In this document: positions 33,290 through 45,500 of the stretch, one piece after another | How the letters are laid out: each line of letters begins with the position of its first letter | Position numbering within the stretch: the first letter of the stretch is position 1 | Assembly (NCBI GenBank): GCA_027625915.1 | Contig: JANTQA010000070.1 | Span: forward strand, 5,151,001 to 5,215,000 | Reading direction: 5' to 3' | Length of the DNA stretch: 64,000 bases | Source of the DNA: Anaeramoeba flamelloides | Lineage: Eukaryota; Metamonada; Anaeramoebidae | Notes under the pieces: generated by a model | Seen by the model: only the letters and a program-made list of their open reading frames with translations | What the model was told of the DNA's origin: nothing | The model's database searches: none | Made by a program: the position numbers and the translations under genes

Positions 33290-34140
33290 AAAAAATACAA
33301 AAATTGATCAAGAAAAAATTAATAAAAATCATTTATTTTTTGATCTTATCTGTAAATTTTGATAAAATTACTTTTTCTTTGAATTGGTTTTATTTTTAAT
33401 TCTGAATTAGAAAAAATTTTTTGGTAAAAATTTTAGATTAACCAATTACTTGTCATTTCAGCAGAAAATTTTCCCACAATAAATATTAATATCAAAAGTT
33501 TCATTTAATTTAACTATTTTTTATTTTTATTTAGAAAAAAAGATATTTTTTGTTTTCTTCTTCAGACATAAATATTTATTTGATACACTCTTTTGGTTTC
33601 GTTATTATTTCTTTTCTCAAAATAAAAAACTCAAAATAATCCTTAATCCATTATTTTAATTTTTTCTCAATTTCTCTTTTTTTTTTTTTGAGTTGTATCT
33701 TTTGTAATTGTTTTTTCATTCCGAGAATTTAATCCCCTTTACTTAAATCTTTGAAATAGTATTCTTTTTTTTGTTTTTTTTGATAAAAATATTCCAAAAT
33801 TGAATTTTAATAGAAAAATTTTAAAAGGGGTCTTATCAAATAATAATAAATAGTAACAATACTAATAATACAAGTTAATAAATTGTTTTTTCTCTGTCCA
33901 AATTCAGAATTAAAAGGAAAAAATACTGAAAATATAGACCTTGGCCGGATTTTTTTTATTATTCTTGATTCCAGCAAGTTTATCTGGGAAGGTGATCTTT
34001 CTTATTTGGTCTTTTAAAATGAAAAAATATATTTAAAATATACACCTTCCTAGATTTATTTTTTGTTTTATTCTTGAATTAATTTCAAGTAAATACATAA
34101 AAAAATTTCTATATCCCAAATATAATTTAATAAAACAGAA
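33290..34140 (+). repeat. Dispersed repeat R10, copy 2
   Basis: Partner of 1320-2160 in the same orientation, about 0.85 kb (see that entry). Confidence 0.6.
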
Positions 34141-34589
34141 AATTTAATGAAAAAAATGTTTAAAACGATTGGAAAATTGATGATTTAAATCTGGTTTACT
34201 ATGACCCTTACCACAAATAGAGTGGATAATAGTATTTAGGCTTCTATTTTACGATATTCAATGGCATTCAAAATTCTTATTTCAGTAAACTTTCCACAAT
34301 TGAAATTTTATAAAATAATAAAATCTACATACTTCCTTTATATAATATTTTAAAATATCTATCTTAATTCTATTTGATATTTTTCAAGTATGAAAATTGT
34401 TTGTTTTTTTTTTTAACTTTTTGATCGGAAAAATTTTTTTAAAGAGGGTTAATCATGATAATTTTTTTAAAAAGAAGGAAAAACATCTAAATAAACACCA
34501 TTTCAAAAATTGTGACTCATCAGAAATAATAAATTGATAAAAAAAATATTTTTTAATATTTAGAACAACAAATAATTAAATTTGATTTA

Positions 34590-34786
34590 CAGTTAGTTCC
34601 ACGTTTAAGGCACAAACTGCTACTCCATTTAAGACACTTAAAAATTTCAAATTAAGGCACAAAATTCAGATTCTATAGTAAAATAAATTGTAAAAAAAAA
34701 AATTACAATTTTTGTGCCTTAATTTGAGATTTTATTTGTACCTAAAATTTCGTTGAAAGTTTATTTCTTAAAAGTGGAACTGGCTG
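34590..34786. mobile_element. TA-flanked foldback MITE family F1, copy B (197 bp)
   Basis: Starts CAGTTAGTTCCACGTTTAAG after TA (34588-34589) and ends, reversed, CAGCCAGTTCCACTTTTAAG before TA (34787-34788). The core ATTAAGGCACAAAATTCAGA is shared with copy A. Confidence 0.88.
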
Positions 34787-35279
34787 TATACTTTTTTTGA
34801 AGCCATTTTAATGACCTAAAAAACCCGATATTTTAGAAATTAAACTTCATTCCACCCAAATTAACTCAGTCAAAAACGAATAATTCGCTTTATTTTTAAG
34901 AGCCAATCAAATTTAGATTGGATAGAAATACAATATATAATATAATTCATATTATACTCCATAATCAAAAAAGAAAAGCCTGGAAAACCCATAAATTTAA
35001 AAAAAAAGTTAAAAAATTTTTTGAGATCATTTCATTGGATCTTCTTGTGTAAATTTCTCAATTTCTTTAGGAAATCAAAAGTTTTGACAATAAGATTTTT
35101 TACTTGTAAATGTATGATTTCAATTATACCTACAAAGCTTAACTATTCTTAATGTTAATTTGAAGTTTTCAAACATAATTTAGTTTTCAAATTTACTTTT
35201 TAAAAAAATAATAAAAAGAAAGAAGCAATAGAGTAGAAAAAGAAAAGCAAAAAGAAAAGTTATATATACTAAAAGGTAA

Positions 35280-35400
35280 AAAAATGATTTTTGATCTAAA
35301 AATTGAAATTTTATTTTGAGAAGAAAGATCAATTAAAATTATACAATATGTTTATTTTCTTCATAAAATTGGACTCCTTTGACTGAAAAGGAGTTTAATC
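35280..35400 (+). repeat. Partial right end of element F6
   Basis: ACTCCTTTGACTGAAAAGGA followed by GTTTA closely matches the right terminus of 45782-46503; the preceding 80 bp are weakly similar. The left end is missing. Confidence 0.55.
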
Positions 35401-36071
35401 TGTGCACTCTATTTATTTGTTTGGCCCTTGTTTAGCCGATATATTGGGCATATTGGGTAAACTAAGAATGCTTAATGAAAGTCAGATTTCGAAAATTGAA
35501 AAAACATAAATGAGCCAAAATTGTAGCGAAAGACATATTGTTTTTATTTTTTCATTATCAATTTTTTTAATTTGTTTTGATTCATATTTTAAAATAAAAT
35601 TATAATAATATACCGAGTAAGAAAAAAAATATCTGGCAAGATTTTTAATTGTTAATATTATTGAAAATATTTTCTAATTCCTGAATTATCTATTTTATTT
35701 CAAATCAAATTTTTAAAATAATTATTCACTAATTATTAGATTAATGATTAATTAAATTATTCTTTTACAAAATAATATTCAATCAATAAAAAAAACAAGA
35801 ATAAAAAAAATCATTTTTCAAATCAAGCCAATTAGAAAATTTTATTTTTTTTTAAATAAATTTACTTAGTTTATAAAATAATTAAATGTTTATTTGATAT
35901 ACACTCCTATTTAAATGAACTTTAGGTAGATTTATTACTGTGATTATAAAAAATTTGGTTTTTTATTAAAATTATTTGATTTTAAATAAAAGAAATAACA
36001 CATCAATTTTCCTAATATTAACAATCAAAAACATTGTCATGGATTATTTTGATATCTGGTATTTTTTCCCA

Positions 36072-36239
<168 letters not shown>

Positions 36240-38423
36240 CTCTTTTTCAAACAAAAGGACACACCTCTCAAATTATACATAATAGTAAATTTGATGTTAA
36301 TGAGTTATTAATTTTTGGTAATTTTCATTTTAATTATTCATTTTTTCCATTTTTTGCTTTTTTATTTTATGATATAGAACAGTTGGAAAATGAAAAAGCA
36401 AGATAAGAAGAACAAAATTAGGAAATAATCTACCTGAATGAAAATGGAAATAGTTTAAGTTTAATTTTGATTGAGTTACTTGTAGGAATTAAGAAAGTCC
36501 ATTATTGGATTGATACATGGAACAAAGAAAAAAAGAAAAAAAAAAAAAAAAAAAAAAAAAAGAAAATAAAGAAAAAAAACAACTCTAACAAAATATCCAG
36601 ATGAATTATGGCTTTGTCGTTAAAATGTGACTTTAAAGAACAAAGGTTTGATGTGTAATTAATTATCAATAAAATGTAAAGAACTTTAACCCAATTCTAA
36701 GTATTAAAACTGTTTTCTTGATTTGATAATTTTTTTCTTTGCAATTTACCAAACGAGATTTCTTATTTTAAATAAAAGGGTAAACCAATTTTTAAAAAAT
36801 TTAATTTTAATTTTTATTGTTTTGTTTTAATGGGTTTTAAATATTCAAATGAGTGTTTTTTTATGTTTTACAGGGTTTTTTATATTTTAAAATAATACTA
36901 CAATTAAATAGATCCAATTATGAATAATTCTTGATATATTATGTACCCTTTAATTTGAAAAGGAGTTTATAAATTTCTTTCAATAATATTTTTATCTGTG
37001 AAAAGAATATATAAAAATTTAAATCCAAAAGATCAAAAATTAGACTTTGAAAATTAGTTAAAATTTTAAAAATTCGTTGATCAATTATAAAATACAATAG
37101 ATTTTTGGAATAATTTTGATGAAAGTAAGCAACTGTATTATATTCCCAATCAAAAAAATATTTAATTATTTCGAAAATACTTTGCGAGTGCTAATTCATA
37201 ATAATATAATGTTCAACGCTGGTAAAAACATAAAATATTATCAAATGTTAATTGAAAATTGCTAGAAAGGGGAAAAAAAAAAAAAAAAATTAATCAATAA
37301 TTCTTAAAAATTATAAAAACTTCAATATATGTTTTTTCTTTCTTTCTGAATGTTACTATTTTAGAGTAAAACCATTTAATATTATAATATTAACGTTTAG
37401 GATTGTTAAAAACACAATTTTAATACGATATTCCAAATACTAATTTGGTTACATTATCTATGATTCATATTTTGCTTTTAGTATAGATTTTTTAAAAATT
37501 AAATATCTGAATCAAAATTTAACTCATGAAAAAATTATTGGTAAAACTTTGAAAGACTATATATTTTTTTAAAAAAAATTATTTGCAATTGTATTTTTTT
37601 GTGATGTTAATCAGGAATTGAAAGTTAATATAAAAACAAGTAGCCCATTTGGAGAGTATTTAATTAAAATCAAAGTATTAAAAGCCCCCAACAGGTTTAA
37701 TAAGAAATAGCCAAATTAATTAGAAAAAATTTTTTTTATTGATTTGTCAAGATCTTTGAGTTTTTTCTTTGAATTGTGATCAAAAAAAGTTTTTCGAAAA
37801 TTGAAATAAAATTTTTTTATTTGTTGATCGGAAAATGACAGTCACATTTTTTATTTTTCATTTTTTCCAATTCTTGATCTTATAAACTCTTAAATTTAAT
37901 GTAATAAAGAATAATATGAAGGGGTAAATAAAACAAAAAATTGAAAAAAACAAATATATAAAAAAAAAGAAAGTATTGAAAAAAAAGATTCGATAAAACA
38001 ATTTTCAATAAAAATCATAAAATAAAAAACAAAAATTAAAAAAAAAACATATTTTATTTTTTAATGAAAATTTTTTAATAAAAAACTAAATGGAAAGAAT
38101 TAGTATTAAATAAAGTCTATCAGATAATGTCTAAAAAATCGAAAATCTAAAATTAAAAGTCTATGAAGAAAAAAAAAAAAAAAATCTAATTAATTCTATT
38201 AAAGGATGAACAAATTAGTATGGCAAATATAAAACAGTTCACAATAAATGTGAAAGTGGGGATGAGAGTGGAGAAAAGAGAGTGGTACTATAATAATCTT
38301 GAATAGTTATTAACTATCGAGAAATTACCAAACCCTTTTTTAGAAATGAAAAAAATAAAAATAAAAACGATTATTTTTAAATGTGTATGTACATAAATGT
38401 GTTTACATAATATTATTCGAATC

Positions 38424-39964
38424 TTAATAGTATTGATTTGAAACATTAATATGTTTTGTTTTGGAATAGTTTGGATTTTTTATTCGATTTTTATGCAAGT
38501 TTTGATCTTTAAAATATTTTTTGGGTATTTCACGCTTTCGTGAGCTGCTGTTTTCATAGTTATTAAAAACATTGTTGATATCGTCGTATAGCCCATCGTT
38601 AGCTTGGTTCAATATTATTTCATTTGAATAATTCCCTGTTTTGATAAAAAACTTGTGTTCTTCGTCAGTAAATGGAGAGGACGACAACGGAGAGGATGTG
38701 TAAGACGAGGAAGGGGTATCTTTTGGATGATCATTGTATGGTTGATAATCATTCCCAAAATAATTCTGAGTGATTATTCGAATCTTTTGTTTGGTATACC
38801 CTTGGTTTGGGCCAGTGTTATTTGTGGAATTTCTTTTAATAATAGTTGGTGAAATGTTTGTGATTTCTGATTCTTCCTGTAATTTCCACTCAACTTCTCG
38901 ATTTAATTCAGATCCCACTATCCTTTCATTCAAATTCTCTGTTGTTGTTGTTGTTGTTGGAGAATAATACAATTCATTCAAAGTGACCCTTTCGGAATTT
39001 TGAATCAAATCTGGATAAAAGAGCCCATATCGCTTATTATAGATGATCTCGAGTGTGTCCTCAAATTCTCCCTCTTCCAAGACGAGGTTCCAGTTTATTG
39101 AAAATAAAAAAGCAACTTCAAGTTGGTTGATTAATTCAAGTGAAATCCCTAATATTTGTGCATAGCTTTGGTTGTCATAGCAAACGTCATCACAAAATTT
39201 GGATGAAACCATGATTCTATTTTGATTATGAACATTTATTTTTAAAGAAATAAAGTAAAAGTGCATTTGTTTTGGAAAACAGTTGAAATTAAGTAAAAAA
39301 TTACAAATTTAGTTTTTGTCAAAACGACGTTAAAGACTTTAAATTGATTTAAAATCAAATATTCTGTTTTAGTATTTGTGTCAATTGGTGAATCTAAAAT
39401 AAGAATATTTCGATTTTAGTCCAAAATAAAGCAAAAATACAAAAAGTTTGGAAAAGTCAAAAATGACTTTTTGCAAAACGTAAAATAAAAAAGGTAGAAA
39501 GAAAAGAAATCAAGTTGATTTCAAGGGTATAATCAATTCAGTTTAGTTTAGTCACTCAGACTCAACACGAAACAGAAAAAGAAGAAAACAACAGAGAAAA
39601 AACAAAAAATAAAAATACAAATACAAATAAAAATAAAAAAAATTTCGTAATTAGAATTTATCAAAGAAAAATCTTACGAAGTTATCAAAAAATTAATGCA
39701 ATTTTTTGGTGTGACGACTAAACCTTTGTTTAGAACAATAATTCTTCTCATCATTTCGACAGAATGAACAAATGATTCGTAAGAGCAGGGGCACGAACAA
39801 AAAATTTTGGAAATTGTTGTATTAATTAAATTCAAATTACAGCTTGAATTTTCAAAGATTTGCAAGTGTTCTGGTGTGTTGTTCCTTTCGTCAAGTTCTG
39901 TAGGTTTCACAAAATCAACCCAGAACTCAATTAAAGTTTGTGTTAAATCACAAAAATTATTCAT
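38424..39964 (-). CDS. PHO80/cyclin-P/U type cyclin, two exons
   Basis: Exons 39964-39678 and 39216-38424 join in phase 2 across a 461-nt intron (GTAAGA to AATAG) and encode 359 residues. The cyclin box is restored by the join: INFLIT|SIMVSSKFCDDV, where PHO80-type cyclins read LLTSIMVASKF.DD. Next come CYDNQSYAQILGISLELINQ and LEVAFLFSINWNL, both typical of the PHO80 group. After residue about 165 the protein is Ser/Asn/Thr-rich and looks disordered. Members bind and activate a CDK such as Pho85 or a plant CDKA; in yeasts this serves phosphate sensing, and the role here is inference only. The N-terminal 50 residues are family-like helix. Both splice signals match the other genes of the window. 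Confidence 0.88.
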
Positions 39965-42533
39965 TTTTATGTTTTCTTGAAGAAAAAAGAAAATATTGAA
40001 AAAGAAAAGGAAGAAATTTGTAAAAAAAAATTAAAAATAAAAAAAAGTTAAATAATAAAAAGAAAAGCTCGTTTTATAAAAGAATAGAAAATGTTTTATT
40101 TCATAATTTTGGAATCTTTCAAAAATGAAAGTATTTGTATTTGTGGAATGATCTTCAGAAGCCTTGTTGCTAATTGGTTAAATAAGGCACATTTTTTATT
40201 TTTCTTTTTGCGATTTTAGTAAAATTACAAAGTGTTATTTTGTCGAGGGAAGCGATTCGCTCTCCCAAGAGATGAATTTTTTTTTTGAGATTTGTCGAAT
40301 CTGTTTAAAAATTAAAATCACTTATTTCAAATTATTCGTAAATTTTAAATGATCATATCTTTTATAATTATTCATTTGTTGCGTTTACATGCTACACCAA
40401 TAAACGAATAACATTTAGTATTCTAAATAAAAATTTAAAGGAAATTACATCATCTATTTATATTAAAAAATTAAAAAGTTGATTTGTTTAGTATTTTTCA
40501 TTTTGTGATTTATCTTTTAGTCAAAATCTCAACTTTTAGTTTTACAAAGAGAAATTGGGTGGAAATGTGTGGCACCTTTTATAAGATTAACTACGGGTTA
40601 AAATGTTTTAGAACAAAGTGAACCTAATTTAATTTTGTTTTCCAAATAATTTTTATTGAATATTAAGGGCCATATACTAAACCTAACACAATTGACACTT
40701 TTCGGAAAGAATTACTTATTCCCACAATTTTACAAATTCCAAAAATACGAGCGAATATTTAACTACTTGACAAACAAGACTGTTGAATCAAAACAATGAT
40801 AAAAAGTTCAAAAAGAAATCGAAAATAGAGTGATCAAAAACCCTATTTTAGTAGAATAAAACTCCTGTTTTGAAATAAGTGATTTAATTTCTTATTTCTT
40901 TTTTTTTTCTTCGTATTCCAATGCAACATTCAATTGGTCACACATCATAATATCTAAATTCAAACCAATTTTGGGGGTAAACTCAATGATATTTTAAGTA
41001 AATTTTTAATTAGAAATGTAATTTGTTCACAATTTTTCTTTGATATTCTCAATTTTTTTAAATTTTTTCTTTTTTACAATTGATAAGAAATTTTACTCTT
41101 AAAAATTTACTCTATTTTTTGAGATAACTTTTCTAATTTGATCCTTCATTTTTAGAATTTCTTTTTAAATAATTGAACTTTAAGAAATCAATACCATATT
41201 TAATTAGGTTTATTGTTGATTTTTTTGATCGGTTAAAGTATAGGTCTTCTATAACAAAAAAACACGCTTTTTATTTTGAAACATGGATTAAATTTTTCAA
41301 AACATTTATTGTAACAACCATAGTTGAAAAGCCAAATCACCAAAGAAAATGACAATAAACCAAATTAATCATTTTTTGGGTTCTTAAAGTTCAATTATAA
41401 AAATGGGATGCTAAAAATCAAGGATCAAATTAGAAAATTTTTCTCTAAAATAAAAAAAAAACCCAACAATACTCTTATGAATTTTTTGTTTATTCTTTAA
41501 AATCCCCTTGATTTTACAAATAACTTGAAACAATGAGTATGTACACAATATAAAAAACAATCCTTATGATTTAAAACTTTTTTGAAAACCTTTAAATCTT
41601 TTCCATTTTCAATTATTTTCTTCTGTTTTTCAGTGACTAGTGTTTAAACCATTTTCAATAAAGTGGGGCAAATTTATTATAAAATATATTTATTAAACTA
41701 AAACTTCAAAAAATTATTTGTAGATACAAAAGAATTAACAACAAACTTTGGTTCTTGATAATACTACATTTTTTTATTCGTGTTATATTACCTAAATAAA
41801 AGATATTAAATTTTTTGATCTAGCTTTTATCTGATATTTTTTAGGGGTGATTGTTAGTGTTTATTATTTTCTTTTTAATCAAAAAAATAGTTTTAATAAC
41901 TTTTTTAATCCCAACAAAATTTCAAATAGAATTGAAAACATATAACAGCATTTGTTTATTTAAATAATTATTTGTACCCTTTCCATATTTCAAGTTTTTT
42001 ATTGAAATTGGCCTTACATTATTTTCTCTTTAAAAAAAGTGCTATTATTTTTTTCATTTTTTGGAAATATTTCATCAATCATATTTTGAAATAAATACCT
42101 TAGGTCATTGATTCAATCGGAATTAATATTTAACTTAATTTGGCATTATCAATTAACGAATACCACCACTAACAAAGATAATTTTTTATGAAATGTAAAA
42201 AAAAATACCCCACTTTTTTGGAAATACCTTACATACAGATTAAAAAAAAATCAATATTGAAGTTAACCCATTATTTAAAAGAAAATTTTGAAAATATCTC
42301 TTCTCGGTATTTTTAAAAACTTGTTGGATGAATTTTTAAATATAATAATTAAAAAAATGTTTTATTTTTAATGTGAAAAAATTAAATAATCTTTGGAAAG
42401 GATATTTTTTTTAAAATAAAATCAAAAAACAAAACTAAAAAAGAAAAAAGAGAAATGAATAAAAAAAAAAAAGAAAAAATGAAAAGTTAAAGAAATAATC
42501 AAAATAAAAAAAAAAAAATGACAAATCAAAAGA
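39965..42533. other. Gene-free stretch between cyclin start and RGS-DUF547 end
   Basis: It contains the cyclin promoter region and a foldback element at about 41129-41439. Nothing else was recognised. Confidence 0.6.
41129..41439. repeat. Foldback element F5 (about 310 bp)
   Basis: TTTCTAATTTGATCCTTCAT at the left pairs with the reverse complement of ATCAAGGATCAAATTAGAAA at the right; AATTGAACTTTAAGAA and TTGGTTTATTGT-type blocks continue both arms. The middle portion reappears at 27030-27140. Confidence 0.7.
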
Positions 42534-45500
42534 TTATTTTTTTTGACGAGGCAAATGAAGACCAAATTTTTTTGCAATCAAACTTTTTTTTTCCATCAAA
42601 AAAATAGGAATACCGATTGTTTCTGTTGTATATTGTATACTACCGCTTTCTTCGAGGTTTTGAATTCGTTGCAATTTTGCCTCGCTTAAGAATTGGGAAA
42701 TCCATTGGATAATTTTGGAATTTTTATTACCAAAATCTTTCGAATATTGTCTAAATAATTTAGGAATTCTGATTTTATTTCTTTGTATTTGGATTAAATT
42801 AGCAAGTTGGACCTTTGTAGCCTTTTTCATTAAAGAGTTAATTTTTTCAACAGAATAGGTTTGTATTATTGAACGAGAGGAATTTAAAGAAATTACAGCA
42901 AAATTAACCCTTGGATCTAATTCTGATAAGGTATATTTTGCTCTGGGCTCATCCTGCTTAAAATAATTATTATGGCGATTATCCTTATTAGCTCGTAAAA
43001 TCCCATTTTTGATGTCTTGAAGTGAAAACGTTAGATCGTTAATTTTATATTTTGAATCTTGATAAAATTTGTTTAGTGCTGCTTGATCAGGTGGAATTCC
43101 ATTTACAATTGTTGCATGTAATAATAATATATTATAAATATTTAAGAAAAATGGCAATTTTTGTTCTTCTTTTAAGTTATCTAATTTTACCTAATCATTC
43201 AGTAAAAGTGTTAATATTTTCATTAGTCATTTTTATTTTAAAAAATAAATAAAAATAAAATAAAAATTTTAGTTTTTGAAAAAAATAAATTGTAAATAAA
43301 GTAAAAAAAAATAAATTGTAAAGAAAGTCATTTTAAATTAGTTTGACCAAAAAAAGTAAATAAAAAAGTCTTGAAGATAGATCTATTGAAGTTTGAAAAC
43401 CGACTTATAGAATACCTTTGAAAACTTTTTTGATTACACTTTTTGAAAAATGATTTTGAACCATTTGTGTTTTGTAAAAAAAAAAAAAAAATTCAAAAAA
43501 TAACAAAAAATTTACTTTTTGTAATTCTGTAGTTGATGCCACAAATCTATGGAAGGGGATTGATTGGGAAATATGGTTTAAATCAATTTGCTTGGAGCTA
43601 ATAGAATAATTAGCCTTAAAAATTGCTATTATTATATTCATTAAATCAGTTGCCACGCGGTAAGGGTGATGGGAATTTCCTTGGAATTTGAAATCAACAT
43701 TAAGAGCAGTAACTAAAGTTTTTCGAGAAACCATGAGCGCCTTTTTATGAGTCGAAGAAAAATCAAATTCTTTTTCTGTTTTCAATTTTTCAATTAATTT
43801 TTGATAAAGTTCTGATTTTTTAAATGGTCCAAAGGAATTGTTTTCCATATGATTAAATACAATTTCTTGTGCAGTATCAAACATGTCTAGAGAAAAATTT
43901 TTTTCTTGAACCATTTTTATGATTTCTTGTCTATTTCTGTGATCAATATTGACTTCAAAGATTGCACCAGGTTTTACATATTTACTAAAAATCTTTTTTG
44001 CCATACTATTTATTGACTATTGAATATTTTGAAAAAATTATTATTATTAATTTTGAGAGAAAAATGTTATATTAGATTAATAAAAATTAATTATCCATCA
44101 AAATGAATTGTTATTATTATTATGATTATTTTATTATTATTATTACTACGTTTATTATTTTCTTGCAAAAAGAAATTAATTTTATGCCCATATCTACACA
44201 TAATATTCCATTTCCAAAACAGGGAAAGAAAATTCATTTAAATTGTAATATATAGATAATGATTACTAAAGAGTTATTGTCTTTTCTATGCTTTTAGAAT
44301 TGTTTATATTTTTAAATAATCATAATATTTTTTAATTTACATCATACTTAACATAAAACGAAACTTGAGGAAATATAAAAAATAATAAAAAAGTGTACTA
44401 CTTTATTTTTAAAAATAATAATTTCGTATTAAATTATAGGTAATTAGGTGCAAATTCCAAATATAATTTATTTGTATTAACATCACAATTCTCCAAATAT
44501 ACAGGAGATTTTGTTTCTCAACTGGTTAGAATATTTTGATTAAGGTGCTGGTGATTACCACTGGAGAGAAGTCTAAAATTAAAGTGTGTTGCTATTGAAG
44601 GCAAGTAAGATTGGTACTACATTGCTCAAACTTTTCTAAAAATTCTGATTAGCAAAATTGTACCAAATTTTGAACTCATCAATTAAAAAATAATCCTTGT
44701 ATTAATAAAATATTCAACAATTTTAGAAAAAAAATTTGGATTTCGAGACAAATTTAAATGGTTAAATCATCAGATTTGAAGACTTTAAAGTTGAAAAATA
44801 TCTTTTTAAATTGGTCTAAAAAATGTAGATTAGTTGCTAAAAAAAACAATTTTTCGAAAAAATTAGATTATTAACTCTTAGATTATTTTTACCAATTATT
44901 TTCACATTAAAGGGATTAGTGTCTACCAAGTAAAATCCAAAGATTAAAGTAAGTTGTTATTGGGTGTAATCACATGAGTGAGCCATGGTTCAAATATCTC
45001 TAAAAAAATTGGTTAGTAAAGTTATACTATCATTTTCTAATTAATTTATTAAAATTTTTTTTTAAAGTTCTCAGATATTGTTTCCTTAAATTGGTTGAAA
45101 AAATACCAAGATCTTCATAAGATCATTTGATAATAAAAGTCTTGTGATTTAATTTAGATGTTTTACTGATTGAACTTTGAATAAAATTTATTTTTATTAA
45201 TTTGAATATAATAGTATTAGAAATCTATTGAAAATACAACTAACTTTATAAAAAAGGAAATGATAGTAATCATTGTTTAGGTTTTTATTTTTATGATTAT
45301 TGAGTAAATCTTGAAATTAAAAAATATCAAAAATAATTACTTTTGGAAGTTCTAAATACCCGTTATTAAAGACTGGAATACTATTATTTGTGGTTTTTAT
45401 TTTTAGAAATGAAAAAGTGAATTAAAAAAATTTTTTCCAAAATGAAAATTGTTGATTTTGATCCTTAGTAAAAAATCTTATAATTAATTGTTCAATAATG

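Noticed and set aside
44505-44600. tRNA-like box A resemblance (ACTGGTTAGAAT)
   Set aside because: No matching box B, acceptor stem or anticodon arm; it belongs to repeat F7.
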